From the NCBI GenBank assembly GCA_003216725.1, contig QCIL01000002.1, positions 93,918-157,917 of the forward strand: a DNA stretch of 64,000 nucleotides. Reading direction: 5' to 3'. The translations under genes and the position numbers were made by a program. This document shows positions 24,101-33,709 of the stretch, one piece after another. The notes beneath the pieces were generated by a model. It was not told the origin of the DNA. It made no database searches and was given only the letters and a program-made list of their open reading frames with translations. How positions within the stretch are numbered: the stretch's first letter is position 1; each line of letters opens with the position of its first letter. This stretch comes from Prochlorococcus sp. AG-402-L18 (GTDB lineage Bacteria > Cyanobacteriota > Cyanobacteriia > PCC-6307 > Cyanobiaceae).

Positions 24101-24681
24101 ATAGATACCATTATAGGGATATCTAAATTTTTACTATTAAGTACTTCTTTTGATGCTAATAAGGCAGATTTAATTTGCAATACATCTTGGCAAGTTTCAA
24201 TTAAAAGAAGATCAACTCCTCCATCTATAAGACCATATATTTGTTCTTTATATGATTGCTTTAATTCATCAAAATCTATATGTCCTAATGTGGGTAATTT
24301 AGTGGTTGGTCCAATTGAACCAGCAACAAACCTTGGTTTGTTAACTGATGCATATTTGGAAGCAGCATTTTTTGCTATTAATGCAGCATTTTTATTTATT
24401 TCATATGCTTTATCTGCAATATCATATTCTTCAAGAACTATGGATGAGGCTCCAAAAGTATTAGTTTCTATAACATGACAACCTGCTTCTAAAAATGAAT
24501 TATGAACCTTTTCAACTACTTTTGGTGATGACAAAACAAGGTTTTCATTACAACCTTCTAATTCTTTTCCTCCAAAGTCATCTGAAGAAAGATTTAAGTT
24601 CTGAAAAGATGTTCCAGTACCTCCGTCAAAAATAATTAATGGCTTTTCTTCTCTATTTAAAAAGGTTCTGAAAGATTCCAT
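21115..24681 (-). CDS. metH: Cobalamin-dependent methionine synthase
   Basis: This 1188-residue, four-module enzyme transfers a methyl group from methyltetrahydrofolate to homocysteine via B12. The homocysteine module has FDGGTGTSFQ, LGLNCATGPEQ and the zinc pair in IGGCCGTTPDH. The folate module starts near ILIVGERLNASGSKK. The B12 module carries the cobalt-binding histidine in GDVHDIGKN (D-x-H-x-x-G). The C-terminal reactivation module has YRGARYSFGYPACPK. All modules are complete. Only 17 bases separate it from ilvE upstream, so the two are probably one operon. The presence of metH with cobN and cobU fits an organism that makes its own B12-type cofactor. Confidence 0.98.
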   Translation of the reverse strand: MESFRTFLNREEKPLIIFDGGTGTSFQNLNLSSDDFGGKELEGCNENLVLSSPKVVEKVHNSFLEAGCHVIETNTFGASSIVLEEYDIADKAYEINKNAALIAKNAASKYASVNKPRFVAGSIGPTTKLPTLGHIDFDELKQSYKEQIYGLIDGGVDLLLIETCQDVLQIKSALLASKEVLNSKNLDIPIMVSITMETTGTMLVGSDIASALTILEPFNIDILGLNCATGPEQMKEHIKYLSENSPFAISCIPNAGLPENIGGVAHYRLKPIELKMQLMNFIYDFNVQLIGGCCGTTPDHIKYLSSIIDEIIDNERSNEKGKNNSSGYIPSASSIYNSVPYKQDNSILIVGERLNASGSKKVRELLNKDDWDGLVSIAKQQQKENAHVLDVNVDYVGRDGVKDMKEITSRLVTNINLPLMIDSTDADKMESGLKSAGGKCIINSTNYEDGDQRFDQVLNLALGYGSGLVVGTIDEDGMARNANKKYKIVKRAINRTRECGLSDYELFFDPLALPISTGIEEDRLNAKETITAISKIRENFPDIHIILGISNISFGLSPLSRINLNSIFLDECIKAGLDSAIIAPNKILPLSKISEETKKLCLDLIYDKREFEDDICIYDPLVELTKAFQDLSIQDFKKASLENKNLTLEESLKNHIIDGEKIGLEDQLNKALEKYKPLEIINTFLLDGMKVVGDLFGSGQMQLPFVLQSAETMKFAVSILEPYMETVDENISNGKLLIATVKGDVHDIGKNLVDIILTNNGYDVINLGIKQDVSAIIDAQKKHKADCIAMSGLLVKSTAFMKDNLEAFNKENISVPVILGGAALTPKFVNEDCSKIYKGKILYGKDAFTDLKFMNEYMDNKKKGNWSNTQGFINKEGININLASSKTNSELVNKSISIDPETSKLNLKENLTRSKFINEEEPIQAPFLGTKVLYDVDIDLNKLIFYLDKKALFSGQWQIKKGKNQSVDEYNYYLDSYAKPLLDKWLEIILEKKLISPKAVYGYFRCGRKDNSVFLFDDKSLNKISQFNFPRQKSGNNLCIADFYCDLKNDKPIDIFPMQAVTMGDISSEYSQKLFKEDKYSDYLLFHGLTVQLAEALAEYVHALIRIECGFRTEEPDKNREILAQKYRGARYSFGYPACPKVSDSNIQLSLLDAKRINLTMDESEQLHPEQSTTAIISLHSKAKYFSA

Positions 24682-24698
24682 TTATTGCAAATCGATTT

Positions 24699-25616
24699 TT
24701 ATATTGAGATTCTGGTTACCCAATTATCATAGTCTTGAGAACGTCCTTCTGTTATTTCTATAAGCTTATTTTTTAATTTATTCATTATCGGTCTTTCAAC
24801 ATTTAATTCTGTTGATTCAATTTTTTTAACTGGTGTAATTTTTGCTGCTGTACCAGTTAGAAATACTTCATCTGCGATTAATAATTCTGTTTTATCAACA
24901 GGCCTTTCAATTACATTTATTCCAAATGATTTTGCTAATTCAATTACACTAGCTCTAGTAATACCCTCAAGGATATCTTGATCAACACCTGGAGTGATTA
25001 AGTCTCCATTTCTTACAATAAATAAATTCATACCACTAGCTTCGCTGACTTTACCACTTGAATTTAAGAGTAACGCTTCATCAAACCCCGATAAACTAGC
25101 CTCTGTTTTAGCTAATGAACTAGTAATATAAGCTCCACTTATTTTTCCTCGCAATGGGAGGGATCTATCTTCTTGCCTAGTCCAACTACTCATTCTACAA
25201 GAAACACCATCTGGGGATAGATAATCACCAAGTTCAATACAGTAAACAAAGAAATCTGTTTCAATATTGTGTAACCTTGGAGCTATACCTAAATCGCTTG
25301 TATATACAAATGGTCTTATATAAATAGGTTTTTTTGGCTTGTTTCTTTTTATAATTGCTTCTAAAGCTTTAAAAATATATTCTTCAGAAATATCGGTTAA
25401 GAGTAATTTTGCACTTTGAGATAATCTTTTTATGTGTTTATCAGTTCTAAACAATAGGAATTCTTCTTTATTCGAAGGGTTAGGTATCGCTCTCATTCCT
25501 CCAAATGCAGCAGTACCATAATGTAAAGCATGAGTAGCTATTGATATTTTTGCATCTTTAAATGGAATACATTTACCTTCGAACCAGGCGTATGGAAGAA
25601 ATTCATGCATATTCAA
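24699..25616 (-). CDS. ilvE: Branched-chain amino acid aminotransferase
   Basis: This 305-residue PLP enzyme makes valine, leucine and isoleucine from their keto acids. Class IV features are the N-terminal FPYAW-like PYAWFEGKCIPF, HYGTAAFGGMRA, the PLP lysine in GKISGAYITSSLAKTEA, EASGMNLFIV, and the GTAAKITPV loop. The length is typical. It is the first gene of a likely ilvE-metH operon and is divergent from cobN, with 66 bases between the starts. Confidence 0.97.
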   Translation of the reverse strand: MNMHEFLPYAWFEGKCIPFKDAKISIATHALHYGTAAFGGMRAIPNPSNKEEFLLFRTDKHIKRLSQSAKLLLTDISEEYIFKALEAIIKRNKPKKPIYIRPFVYTSDLGIAPRLHNIETDFFVYCIELGDYLSPDGVSCRMSSWTRQEDRSLPLRGKISGAYITSSLAKTEASLSGFDEALLLNSSGKVSEASGMNLFIVRNGDLITPGVDQDILEGITRASVIELAKSFGINVIERPVDKTELLIADEVFLTGTAAKITPVKKIESTELNVERPIMNKLKNKLIEITEGRSQDYDNWVTRISI

Positions 25617-25682
25617 TTTATTTAATTAAGGTAAACTTGTTTTATCTTACTTAAGTATTCTAAACCTTATTTATATATAAAA

Positions 25683-28600
25683 ATGCACAGGATATTAAAT
25701 ATAGCAGGAAATGAAAAGAATAAGGATGATTTAATTGAGCAACCAGCGGCAGATTTTATTTTTATAACAAGTGTCAAAGCTGATTTAAATCTTATATCAA
25801 ACTTATTGTTAGAAAAGGAATTTTCTTCATTAAAAAATAATATAAGAGCTTTAGAAATTTCTAATTTAAATTCCTCAGCTCAAATAGATAATTATTTATT
25901 AAAAACAATTAATTATGCAAAAGTTGTCGTACTAAGAATTTTTGGAGATAAAGGTACATGGAACTATGGAATTGAACAACTTTTAAATTGGCAAGCAGTC
26001 AATAAAAAAAGGAAGTTAGTAATCCTATCAGGCACTGTTGATCAGGAAGTTTCTTTATGTGAAATAAGTAGTATAGATAAAAATATTGCATTAAATATTT
26101 CTAGATTACTAAGATCAGGAGGACAGGATAATTATAGAAAATTTCTTAATTGTTTAAATTATCTACAGGTAAATGAAAAATTAATTCCTGATAAGTTTTT
26201 GAATATTACTTTTTATGCAGATCCTTATTTATATGATTGGAAAATTGAAAAAGGCGAAAAGATTGGAATAATATCCTATAAATCACTTTTTTTGGCTAAT
26301 GAAATTGAAGTAAACGAAAAACTTAACTTACAGTTAAGAAAATGCGGACTTTCGCCTAAAACATTTTTTATTTCAACACTAAAAGATCATATTATTCAAA
26401 AGAAATTAATAGACATTTTTAAAAAAGAAGATATTAAACTAATAATTACCACAACTTCATTTTCTTCATCTCAAATCAAAAATAACGAATTAATTGAAAA
26501 TTCTACCAATATTTTTACTACTCTTAAAATTCCAATTTTACAGCTTCTTTCTTCCAATATTTCAAGAAGAAATTGGTTAAATTCATCCATTGGAATGAAT
26601 TCATCTGATTTATTGATGCAAATAATTATTCCTGAATTTGATGGAAGAATTACTACCTGTCCTTCAGCATTTAAAGAAATAATTTCTGAAAAAAATACAC
26701 TCTACAGTGAAATAAGCAGTTACAAAGCTTATCAAGAAGGTATTAAATGGATTTCAAAATTCGCAACAAATTATGTGAAACTTCAAAAACTTAATAATTT
26801 TGATAAAAAAATTTGTTTAGTAATAAGTAATTATCCAGTAAAGAATGGAAGAATTGGTAATGGTGTTGGTCTTAATACACCATCTTCGATAATAAATATT
26901 CTTAACTGGTTAAAAGAAGAAGGTTATGATCTTGGATCTTGTAATTATCCTCAAGATTCATCGGAATTAATGTCAATACTTATAAAAACAAGAACTAATG
27001 ATCTTGAATCTCAAAATAATAAACCATTAGATTACTTACCACTTAGTGAATATTTACAATATTGGAATTATTTAGAACTTGAACCAAAAAATACTATTGT
27101 TAATCGTTGGGGCAAACCATCAGAAGCGATCGATCTTGATAATGAAGGCTTCTCAATAAATGGTCTTAGATTTGGAAAAATAACATTATTGATTCAACCT
27201 CAACGAGGATACGATGCTTACACTGATAAAGATATTCATTCTCCTGATCTTCCACCTCCTCATAGATATTTAGCTCAATATTATTGGATAGAAAAAGTTT
27301 TTAGTGCAAATGCTATATGCCATATTGGTAAACATGGGACTGTTGAATGGTTACCTGGCAAATCTATAGGTCTCAGCAATAAATGTTTCCCAAATATTAT
27401 TTGCCCCGCTATACCTAATATATATCCCTTTATCGTAAATGATCCTGGTGAAGGCTCCCAGGCTAAAAGAAGAACTGCTGCCACAATTATTGATCATTTA
27501 ACCCCTCCTTTGGATAGGTCAGAATTATATGGAAAATATTCAATTTTGGAGAAATATTTAGATGAATATTTTGAGGCAAAATTATTAAATTCTAATCGTA
27601 TTGAAATTATAGAAAAGGCCATTTTTGATTTAATTAATAATGATTTTAGCGAAATTACTTTAAATTTTAAAAATAATCAAATTGAAGAGATTGATTCCTT
27701 TCTTTGCAAAATTAAAGAATCTCAAATTAGGACAGGTTTGCATGTTTTTGGCAATAGGCAGAATGACATTAATGAAATAAATTTATTCTTGTGTATTGCT
27801 AGAGTGCCAAATGCCAATCGAATTGGTGTTGTTCAATATATAGCAAAACATTTAAAACTAGATTTGGATCCCTGGACAAATAAATATGATCAAAAGTTAT
27901 CAGAAAAGGATAAAAAAATATTATTTACTTTTTCTAACAAAAATATTTTAAACTTTAGAATGGCTATTGAGTTTTTGGAACAACAAGCAAAATACATAAT
28001 ATATTTGTTTTTTTATAAAAATATTGCCAATATAAAAAATCTAGAAAAATATAAAAATCAAAAAATTATAGACTATTTCTTTAATGAAAAAAAGCACAAT
28101 AAGTATTTTTTATTATTAAAAAATGAAATCCTATATCCAATTATTAATTCTTCAATTAATGAGAAATTATCATTTATTAATTCATTAAATGGACAATATG
28201 TAAAAAGTGGCCCATCTGGAGCCCCTACGAGAGGTAAAACTGAAGCATTACCTACTGGTAAAAATTTCTTTTCAGTTGATTCTAGAGGATTGCCAACTGA
28301 ATCGGCATGGAGTGTTGGTTGTCAATCCGCGTCTCAAATACTTGATTTATACAAGCAAGAAAATGGAGAAGATTTAAAAAATATAGCAATATCTGTATGG
28401 GCAACATCTACAATGAGAAATGGTGGTGAAGACATTTGTCAAATACTATATCTATTAGGAGTACAACCTATTTGGGATGGACCTTCAAGAAGAGTAATAG
28501 ATTTAGAAATCATACCTTTATCTATACTCGAAAGACCAAGGGTTGATGTTACTTTAAGGATTTCGGGAATGTTTAGAGATGCATTTCCCCAGTTAGTTAA

Positions 28601-29420
28601 ATTAACTTTTAAAGCAATAAATCTTATTTCCAATCTTAATGAGAATGTTGAATTTAACCCTCTTGCTAGAGCATTAAAGGATGGTGAACCAATTAATCGT
28701 ATATTTGGGTCCGCGCCAGGTTCATATGGAGCTGGTCTACAAGAACTAATTTCAAATTCAAATTGGGAAAATATTGATGATTTTGGAGAATCTTTTCTTA
28801 ATTGGAGTAAGTGGATTTACAGTGATAATCTTGAACCTATAGAGGACAAAAAATCATTAGAAAACGCTCTAAAAAATGTTCAGCTAGTTGTTCATAACCA
28901 AGATAATAAGGAACATGATATTTTAGATTCTGATGACTATTATCAGTTTCAGGGTGGTTTATCTTCAGCAGTAAAAAAGTTGAGAGGTAAATTACCTGAA
29001 ATGTATCATGGTGATTTATCTAAATTTGGATTATCTAAAATTTCAAAATTACAAGATGAAATTAATAAGGTTGTTATATCAAGAATTCTTAACCCTAAAT
29101 GGATAAACGGAATGAAGGAAAATGGTTATAAAGGAGCGTTTGAATTTTCAGCGACACTTGATTACTTATATGCTTTTGATGCTTCTACTGAAGTAGTGTC
29201 AGATTGGTGTTATGAGGATGTTTATAAATCATGGTTGTGTGATCGGGATCTTAGGAATTTCTTTCTTGAGAATAATCCATGGGCTTTAAGAGATATTGCA
29301 CAAAGATTTCTTGAAATTGTCAATAGAAAAATGTGGAATAATTGTTCTTCTGATGTTATTGAAAATTTAAAGAACATAATTATTAATACTGATTCAATAA
29401 TTGAAAAGAATGAATTCTGA
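25683..29420 (+). CDS. cobN: Cobaltochelatase subunit CobN
   Basis: This 1245-residue protein is the large, metal-inserting subunit of ATP-dependent aerobic-type cobaltochelatase, related to ChlH. Landmarks are RIGNGVGLNTPSSIINIL, QPQRGYDAYTDKDIHSPDLP, CHIGKHGTVEWLPGKSIG, GEGSQAKRRTAATIIDHLTP and RISGMFRDAFPQL, plus the C-terminal GYKGAFEFSATLDYL. The length is full. It inserts cobalt into the corrin ring with CobS/CobT or ChlI/ChlD-type partners, which are not in the window. ChlH is excluded because the sequence matches the CobN branch, and the B12 context agrees. Confidence 0.95.
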   Translation: MHRILNIAGNEKNKDDLIEQPAADFIFITSVKADLNLISNLLLEKEFSSLKNNIRALEISNLNSSAQIDNYLLKTINYAKVVVLRIFGDKGTWNYGIEQLLNWQAVNKKRKLVILSGTVDQEVSLCEISSIDKNIALNISRLLRSGGQDNYRKFLNCLNYLQVNEKLIPDKFLNITFYADPYLYDWKIEKGEKIGIISYKSLFLANEIEVNEKLNLQLRKCGLSPKTFFISTLKDHIIQKKLIDIFKKEDIKLIITTTSFSSSQIKNNELIENSTNIFTTLKIPILQLLSSNISRRNWLNSSIGMNSSDLLMQIIIPEFDGRITTCPSAFKEIISEKNTLYSEISSYKAYQEGIKWISKFATNYVKLQKLNNFDKKICLVISNYPVKNGRIGNGVGLNTPSSIINILNWLKEEGYDLGSCNYPQDSSELMSILIKTRTNDLESQNNKPLDYLPLSEYLQYWNYLELEPKNTIVNRWGKPSEAIDLDNEGFSINGLRFGKITLLIQPQRGYDAYTDKDIHSPDLPPPHRYLAQYYWIEKVFSANAICHIGKHGTVEWLPGKSIGLSNKCFPNIICPAIPNIYPFIVNDPGEGSQAKRRTAATIIDHLTPPLDRSELYGKYSILEKYLDEYFEAKLLNSNRIEIIEKAIFDLINNDFSEITLNFKNNQIEEIDSFLCKIKESQIRTGLHVFGNRQNDINEINLFLCIARVPNANRIGVVQYIAKHLKLDLDPWTNKYDQKLSEKDKKILFTFSNKNILNFRMAIEFLEQQAKYIIYLFFYKNIANIKNLEKYKNQKIIDYFFNEKKHNKYFLLLKNEILYPIINSSINEKLSFINSLNGQYVKSGPSGAPTRGKTEALPTGKNFFSVDSRGLPTESAWSVGCQSASQILDLYKQENGEDLKNIAISVWATSTMRNGGEDICQILYLLGVQPIWDGPSRRVIDLEIIPLSILERPRVDVTLRISGMFRDAFPQLVKLTFKAINLISNLNENVEFNPLARALKDGEPINRIFGSAPGSYGAGLQELISNSNWENIDDFGESFLNWSKWIYSDNLEPIEDKKSLENALKNVQLVVHNQDNKEHDILDSDDYYQFQGGLSSAVKKLRGKLPEMYHGDLSKFGLSKISKLQDEINKVVISRILNPKWINGMKENGYKGAFEFSATLDYLYAFDASTEVVSDWCYEDVYKSWLCDRDLRNFFLENNPWALRDIAQRFLEIVNRKMWNNCSSDVIENLKNIIINTDSIIEKNEF

Positions 29421-29421
29421 A

Positions 29422-30069
29422 TTATCTGCCTAATAGTGAAAGTCCATGACTATCTGTTCCGCATGTTTTTAGCATTGAATATTTATCTGCTAATTTATCT
29501 ATTTCTGAACAGACAAATAAACTAGGATTCCATACTTCATTAAGTTCATAATCGTACCAAACCTCTATTCCATCAATACCTTGTATTTTGGCCTCTGGAA
29601 TTAATTTATAAAAGGGAATCCTGTACCTCGCTGGATGAGCAAGAAATGATAATCCACCAGCTAAATTTATTGCTTTAACAACAGATTTAATATTTAAATC
29701 ATTACCTATTGGAGATTCTCCATGGATGTAGGGATTAAGGTATCTACTTTTTATATCTATTCCCAATCCAATTACATGCACTAAACATCCTAGAATTAAA
29801 CAATTAATTTCTATTCCTGAAATTAATGTAAAAGAATCTTTAGGATACTTTTTGAGTATATTATTTTTTTTTATATATTCATGAGCTTTAATTGTATGAT
29901 GATCGGTTATTGATAAAAATTTCAAGTTATTTTTATAAGCTTGTTCTAAAAGATCATAAGGTTCTAGACTTCCATCACTAAATTTTGTATGACAGTGAAA
30001 ATTAATATTTTTGGGACAACTATATTTATTAATATTGGAAGTTAATTTTATTAAATCTGCCCTATTCAT
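29422..30069 (-). CDS. PHP-domain phosphoesterase
   Basis: This 215-residue protein carries the PHP metal ligands in order: NFHCHTKFSDGS, ITDHHTI, SGIEINC, SFLAHPARY and CGTDSHG near the C terminus. This resembles the TrpH/YciV group, which includes 5'-3' oligoribonuclease or 3',5'-nucleotide phosphatase activities. The exact substrate is not clear. It overlaps hemJ by eight bases and is convergent with cobN, with one base between the stops. Confidence 0.88.
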   Translation of the reverse strand: MNRADLIKLTSNINKYSCPKNINFHCHTKFSDGSLEPYDLLEQAYKNNLKFLSITDHHTIKAHEYIKKNNILKKYPKDSFTLISGIEINCLILGCLVHVIGLGIDIKSRYLNPYIHGESPIGNDLNIKSVVKAINLAGGLSFLAHPARYRIPFYKLIPEAKIQGIDGIEVWYDYELNEVWNPSLFVCSEIDKLADKYSMLKTCGTDSHGLSLLGR

Positions 30070-30628
30070 TACTTAATGAATTCTCATTTTTCTTTCTAAT
30101 CTTTGCATATAATTGTATTGAAGCCAACATGAAAATAACAAGTCCAACTAGACTCCATGTCGCAACACTGGTTGGAAAATTATTTTTAAAAATAACTAAA
30201 AGAACAATTATAAATAATAATAAAGTAGGCAATTCATTTAATAATCTTAGGTTTTTTGCTGAAATGGTTGAGGTACCATTTTGTAATGAATACATTATTT
30301 TGTAACAATAAGAATGATAAATTACTAAACCCAAAACAAAAGAGATTTTAATTTGCAACCACTTCTCATTTAACCAACTTGGTTGCATAATAACCATACA
30401 TATAGCCATACTTAAAGCTAATATCATCCCAGGAGTGGTGATTATATTCGCCAACCTTTTTTCCATCAAGGTGTATTGTTTATTAAAGGCAATCTTTAAT
30501 TCATTATCCATATTTTTAGATTCTTCATGATATATAAAAAGTCTTACTAAATAAAAAAGTCCCGAAAACCAAACAATTACACCAATAATGTGAAGTGATT
30601 TAAACCAGAGATATGCTTCAGCTGCCAA
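30062..30628 (-). CDS. hemJ: Protoporphyrinogen oxidase HemJ
   Basis: This 188-residue membrane protein has four to five helices. The N terminus WFKSLHIIGVIVWFSGLFYL carries the conserved His and Trp of HemJ, and R/H residues follow in VRLFIYHEES. HemJ oxidises protoporphyrinogen IX to protoporphyrin IX, the branch-point precursor of haem and chlorophyll, in most cyanobacteria. The size is close to the usual one. It overlaps the PHP gene and lies about 88 bases downstream of uvrC on the same strand. Confidence 0.92.
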   Translation of the reverse strand: MAAEAYLWFKSLHIIGVIVWFSGLFYLVRLFIYHEESKNMDNELKIAFNKQYTLMEKRLANIITTPGMILALSMAICMVIMQPSWLNEKWLQIKISFVLGLVIYHSYCYKIMYSLQNGTSTISAKNLRLLNELPTLLLFIIVLLVIFKNNFPTSVATWSLVGLVIFMLASIQLYAKIRKKNENSLSNE

Positions 30629-30716
30629 ATTACTAGATTAATTTTTAAATATATATTTTTAATATAGTTATATTTAACAATATCAAGAAATCTATTTTTC
30701 AAAAATTAATTAATAT

Positions 30717-32675
30717 TTATAACTCGTGAAAATATTCATATATATCATTTACTGAATTTTTTCCAAGTCCTTTAACTTTTGATAAATCCTCTTTACTGGC
30801 TATTCTTATCGCGTCTATTGATTTGAAATGCTCAAGCAATTCTCTTATTCTTGATGGCCCTAATCCACTGATTTGGGACAGTTGTGACCTATTCATTCTT
30901 TTGGATCTTTTGTCTCTATGAAAAGATAATGCAAATCTATGTGCTTCATCTCTTATCCTTCTTAATAGAAGGACTCCTTTTTGATTTTCATCAGTATCAA
31001 GAGACTTTGTAAAGCCTGGAATAAATATTTCTTCATTTTTTTTTGCCAATGAACATATAGTAACTTCTTCCTCAAGATTTAATTCTTTTAATGCTTTAAT
31101 AGCTGCATTTAACTGCCCTTTACCTCCGTCAATCATTATTAAATCAGGCCAATCTGATAGAAGTTCATTGTCTAATTTGCTATTAGTTTTATCATTTAAT
31201 ATTGAAAAATCTCCTCCGCTTTTTTTAAATTTTGACCATTTTTTAAACCTTCTATGTATTACCTCATATATCGAAGCAAAATCATCACTATGACCTATAA
31301 AAATGTTTGGATCTTTAATTTTATATTTCCTATAGTGCTGTTTAGAAGGAATACCATCAATAAAAACGACTTGTGATGCTACAGGATCTGTACCTTGAAT
31401 ATGGCTTATATCATAACCTTCAATTCTTTTTGGTTGTTCGCTTAATTCAAGTATTTGGGCAAGATCCTCAATTGATGATTCATTGTCTTGTATCCCATTT
31501 AATATTCTATCTAATTCCAATTTCGCATTTTTTAAAACCATCTCTACAGTTTCATGTTTTTTATTTCTTTTTGGGATTATAATTTTTACTTTCTTTTTTC
31601 TTAGCTCCGTTAACCAATCTTCTATGGTTGTTTGTTTTGGAATTTTATCTTGGATAAGAATTTCTGATGGTATTTCTACGCCTTCAACATTCATATAATG
31701 CTCTTCTAATACTCGTTGTAGAATAAGATTCTCATTTTCATTATTTAATTTTTGACTATATCCAATTCTCCCAATGAGCTTACCAGACCTCATTTGGAAA
31801 ATTTGTATACTAGCTACATTTTTTTCTGAAACTATTCCAAAGATATCTCTATTAATCGATGAATCTGGTATTGATATTTTTTGTGATTCAGTTAATAATT
31901 TTAAACCTGAAATTTGGTCCCTTATTTTCGCTGCATTCTCATAATCTAAATCATTTGAAAATTGCAGCATTTTTTTTTGTAAAAATATTTCTAAGTCATC
32001 ATTTCTTCCCTGAAATATCATAGATACCTGTTTCATTATTTTTTTATAATCATCAGATGATATTACTTCTTGGCAAACACCTGGACATCTTCCTATTGAA
32101 TAATTCAAACAAGTTCTATCTTTATAGACTGGCCTTGGTCTTTGTCTGAGTGGAAATATTTTTTTAATCGTAAATAATGTTCTCCTTAATAATCCGACAT
32201 CAACATAAGGTCCATAATATCTATCTAAATTATTTCTATTTCTTCTTCTTCTTGTAATAAATATTCGAGGATATTTTTCACTCCAAGTTATGCAAAGATA
32301 TGGATATTTCTTATCATCCTTTAAAAGAATATTAAAGTATGGTTTGTTTGTTTTTATTAAATTTGACTCTAAATTTAGTGCTTCATATTCGCTATCTGTG
32401 ATAATAATTTCTATTTCAGTTATTTGACGAACCATCAAACTTAATCTTGGTGTTAAATCTGAAAAATTATTGAAATAACTACTTACTCTACTGCGAAGTT
32501 TTTTAGATTTACCAATATAAAGCAAATTATTATCTATATCTTTAAAAAGATAACAACCAGATGATTTTGGAATTTCGGACAGTCTTGATTTTAAAAGCTC
32601 CTTATTGTGAATTAATTTATATTCAATTTTAAAATTATATTTATTATCTATTTTTTCGATAGAGGAATTAATCAT
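30717..32675 (-). CDS. uvrC: Excinuclease ABC subunit C
   Basis: This 652-residue repair nuclease makes both incisions in nucleotide excision repair with UvrB. The GIY-YIG domain is GCYLFKDIDNNLLYIGKSKK. The UvrB-binding UVR motif is DLDYENAAKIRDQISGL near residue 248. The RNase H-like half starts at RIEGYDISHIQGTDPVASQV and has DLIMIDGGKGQ. The tandem HhH is ISGLGPSRIRELLEHF and VKGLGKNSVNDIYEYF. All domains are complete and the length is standard. Confidence 0.98.
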   Translation of the reverse strand: MINSSIEKIDNKYNFKIEYKLIHNKELLKSRLSEIPKSSGCYLFKDIDNNLLYIGKSKKLRSRVSSYFNNFSDLTPRLSLMVRQITEIEIIITDSEYEALNLESNLIKTNKPYFNILLKDDKKYPYLCITWSEKYPRIFITRRRRNRNNLDRYYGPYVDVGLLRRTLFTIKKIFPLRQRPRPVYKDRTCLNYSIGRCPGVCQEVISSDDYKKIMKQVSMIFQGRNDDLEIFLQKKMLQFSNDLDYENAAKIRDQISGLKLLTESQKISIPDSSINRDIFGIVSEKNVASIQIFQMRSGKLIGRIGYSQKLNNENENLILQRVLEEHYMNVEGVEIPSEILIQDKIPKQTTIEDWLTELRKKKVKIIIPKRNKKHETVEMVLKNAKLELDRILNGIQDNESSIEDLAQILELSEQPKRIEGYDISHIQGTDPVASQVVFIDGIPSKQHYRKYKIKDPNIFIGHSDDFASIYEVIHRRFKKWSKFKKSGGDFSILNDKTNSKLDNELLSDWPDLIMIDGGKGQLNAAIKALKELNLEEEVTICSLAKKNEEIFIPGFTKSLDTDENQKGVLLLRRIRDEAHRFALSFHRDKRSKRMNRSQLSQISGLGPSRIRELLEHFKSIDAIRIASKEDLSKVKGLGKNSVNDIYEYFHEL

Positions 32676-32684
32676 TTATGAAAG

Positions 32685-33173
32685 TCAACCTCCATAATTC
32701 CAGCCAGTTGAAGATAAATTAAGTGAGTCAACATCATTATTCAAATAAGCAGATTTAACTTCTCCTACAAAAACTGTATGGTCTCCATGAATAACATTTC
32801 CAATAACATGACATTCAACTCCACCCACACTATCAACTAAAATAGGTAAACCAAGCTGACCTAAATTAAATTCTACAGATTCAAATCTACCTCCTAATGC
32901 CTTTTGGGGTTTAAAGAAAACAGCTGCTAGATCCTTTTGATCGCTCTTGAGCACATTTAATGAGAACTTATTTGTGGATTTTATTATTTCATGACTAGAA
33001 CCCTCTGCTCTAACAGCCATTACGACTAATGGGGGGTTAAAGGAACCTTGAGTCACCCAACTAGCAGTAAATCCATTTACTTCATTTGTATCCTCGTCTC
33101 TAACTCCACAAATAAATAAACCGTGAGGTATTTTTCTTAATAAGATTTTTTTTGCTTCTAGATTTAATGTCAT
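32685..33173 (-). CDS. Flavin reductase-like FMN-binding protein
   Basis: This 162-residue protein is of the flavin reductase split-barrel family: IPHGLFICGVRDEDTNEVNG, then FTASWVTQGSFNPPLVVMAV, KFSLNVLKSDQ and GDHTVFVGEVKSA. It resembles the C-terminal flavin reductase module found fused to cyanobacterial flavodiiron proteins, but here it stands alone. It probably reduces free or bound FMN with NAD(P)H; the electron acceptor is unknown. It lies nine bases upstream of uvrC and may be co-transcribed with it. Confidence 0.88.
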   Translation of the reverse strand: MTLNLEAKKILLRKIPHGLFICGVRDEDTNEVNGFTASWVTQGSFNPPLVVMAVRAEGSSHEIIKSTNKFSLNVLKSDQKDLAAVFFKPQKALGGRFESVEFNLGQLGLPILVDSVGGVECHVIGNVIHGDHTVFVGEVKSAYLNNDVDSLNLSSTGWNYGG

Positions 33174-33232
33174 AATTGATTTATCTAATAAACTTATTTT
33201 AACTAAATTTCTTATTCGTTTATAGAAAATTC

Positions 33233-33706
33233 ATGAAAATTCTTTATCCAGGTACATTTGATCCACTAACAAACGGGCATATTGATTTAATAGAAAGGGC
33301 TGAAAAATTATTTGGCAATCTAGTTGTTGCTGTTCTAGAAAATTCCACTAAAACGCCAACATTTAATCTTCAAAAAAGAATATTACAAATAAAAAATTCT
33401 CTTTGTCATTTACCCAATGTTGAAGTTATTTCTTACTCAGGCCTCACAGTCGATTGTGCAAAGGATTTAAAGGCTAATCTTATTTTAAGAGGCCTAAGAG
33501 CAATGAGTGATTTTGAGTATGAACTTCAGATTGCACATACAAATAAATCTCTAAATAATGAAATTGAAACTATATTTTTATCAACAAATACAAATTTTAG
33601 TTTTCTTAGTAGCTCTTTAGTAAAAGAAGTAGCAAAATTTGGTGGTGAAATTAATCACATGGTACCCCCCTCTGTTGAAAGGGATTTAAAAGAATATTTT
33701 AAATAA
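33233..33706 (+). CDS. coaD: Phosphopantetheine adenylyltransferase
   Basis: This 157-residue nucleotidyltransferase makes dephospho-CoA. The motif [19 protein letters not shown] holds the (H/T)xGH element, [12 protein letters not shown] and [16 protein letters not shown] follow, and [16 protein letters not shown] is the ISSTxVR-like nucleotide site. The length is standard. It is divergent from the flavin reductase gene and convergent with dacB. Confidence 0.97.
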   Translation: MKILYPGTFDPLTNGHIDLIERAEKLFGNLVVAVLENSTKTPTFNLQKRILQIKNSLCHLPNVEVISYSGLTVDCAKDLKANLILRGLRAMSDFEYELQIAHTNKSLNNEIETIFLSTNTNFSFLSSSLVKEVAKFGGEINHMVPPSVERDLKEYFK

Positions 33707-33709
33707 TTT

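Noticed and set aside
23921..24478. 185-codon open frame opposite metH
   Set aside because: It is a shadow frame in the strongly conserved metH coding region, with no start signal or protein-like pattern.
25617..25682. Cobalamin riboswitch before ilvE-metH or cobN
   Set aside because: The intergenic space of 66 bases is too short for the known riboswitch fold, and no B12-box-like sequence was noticed.
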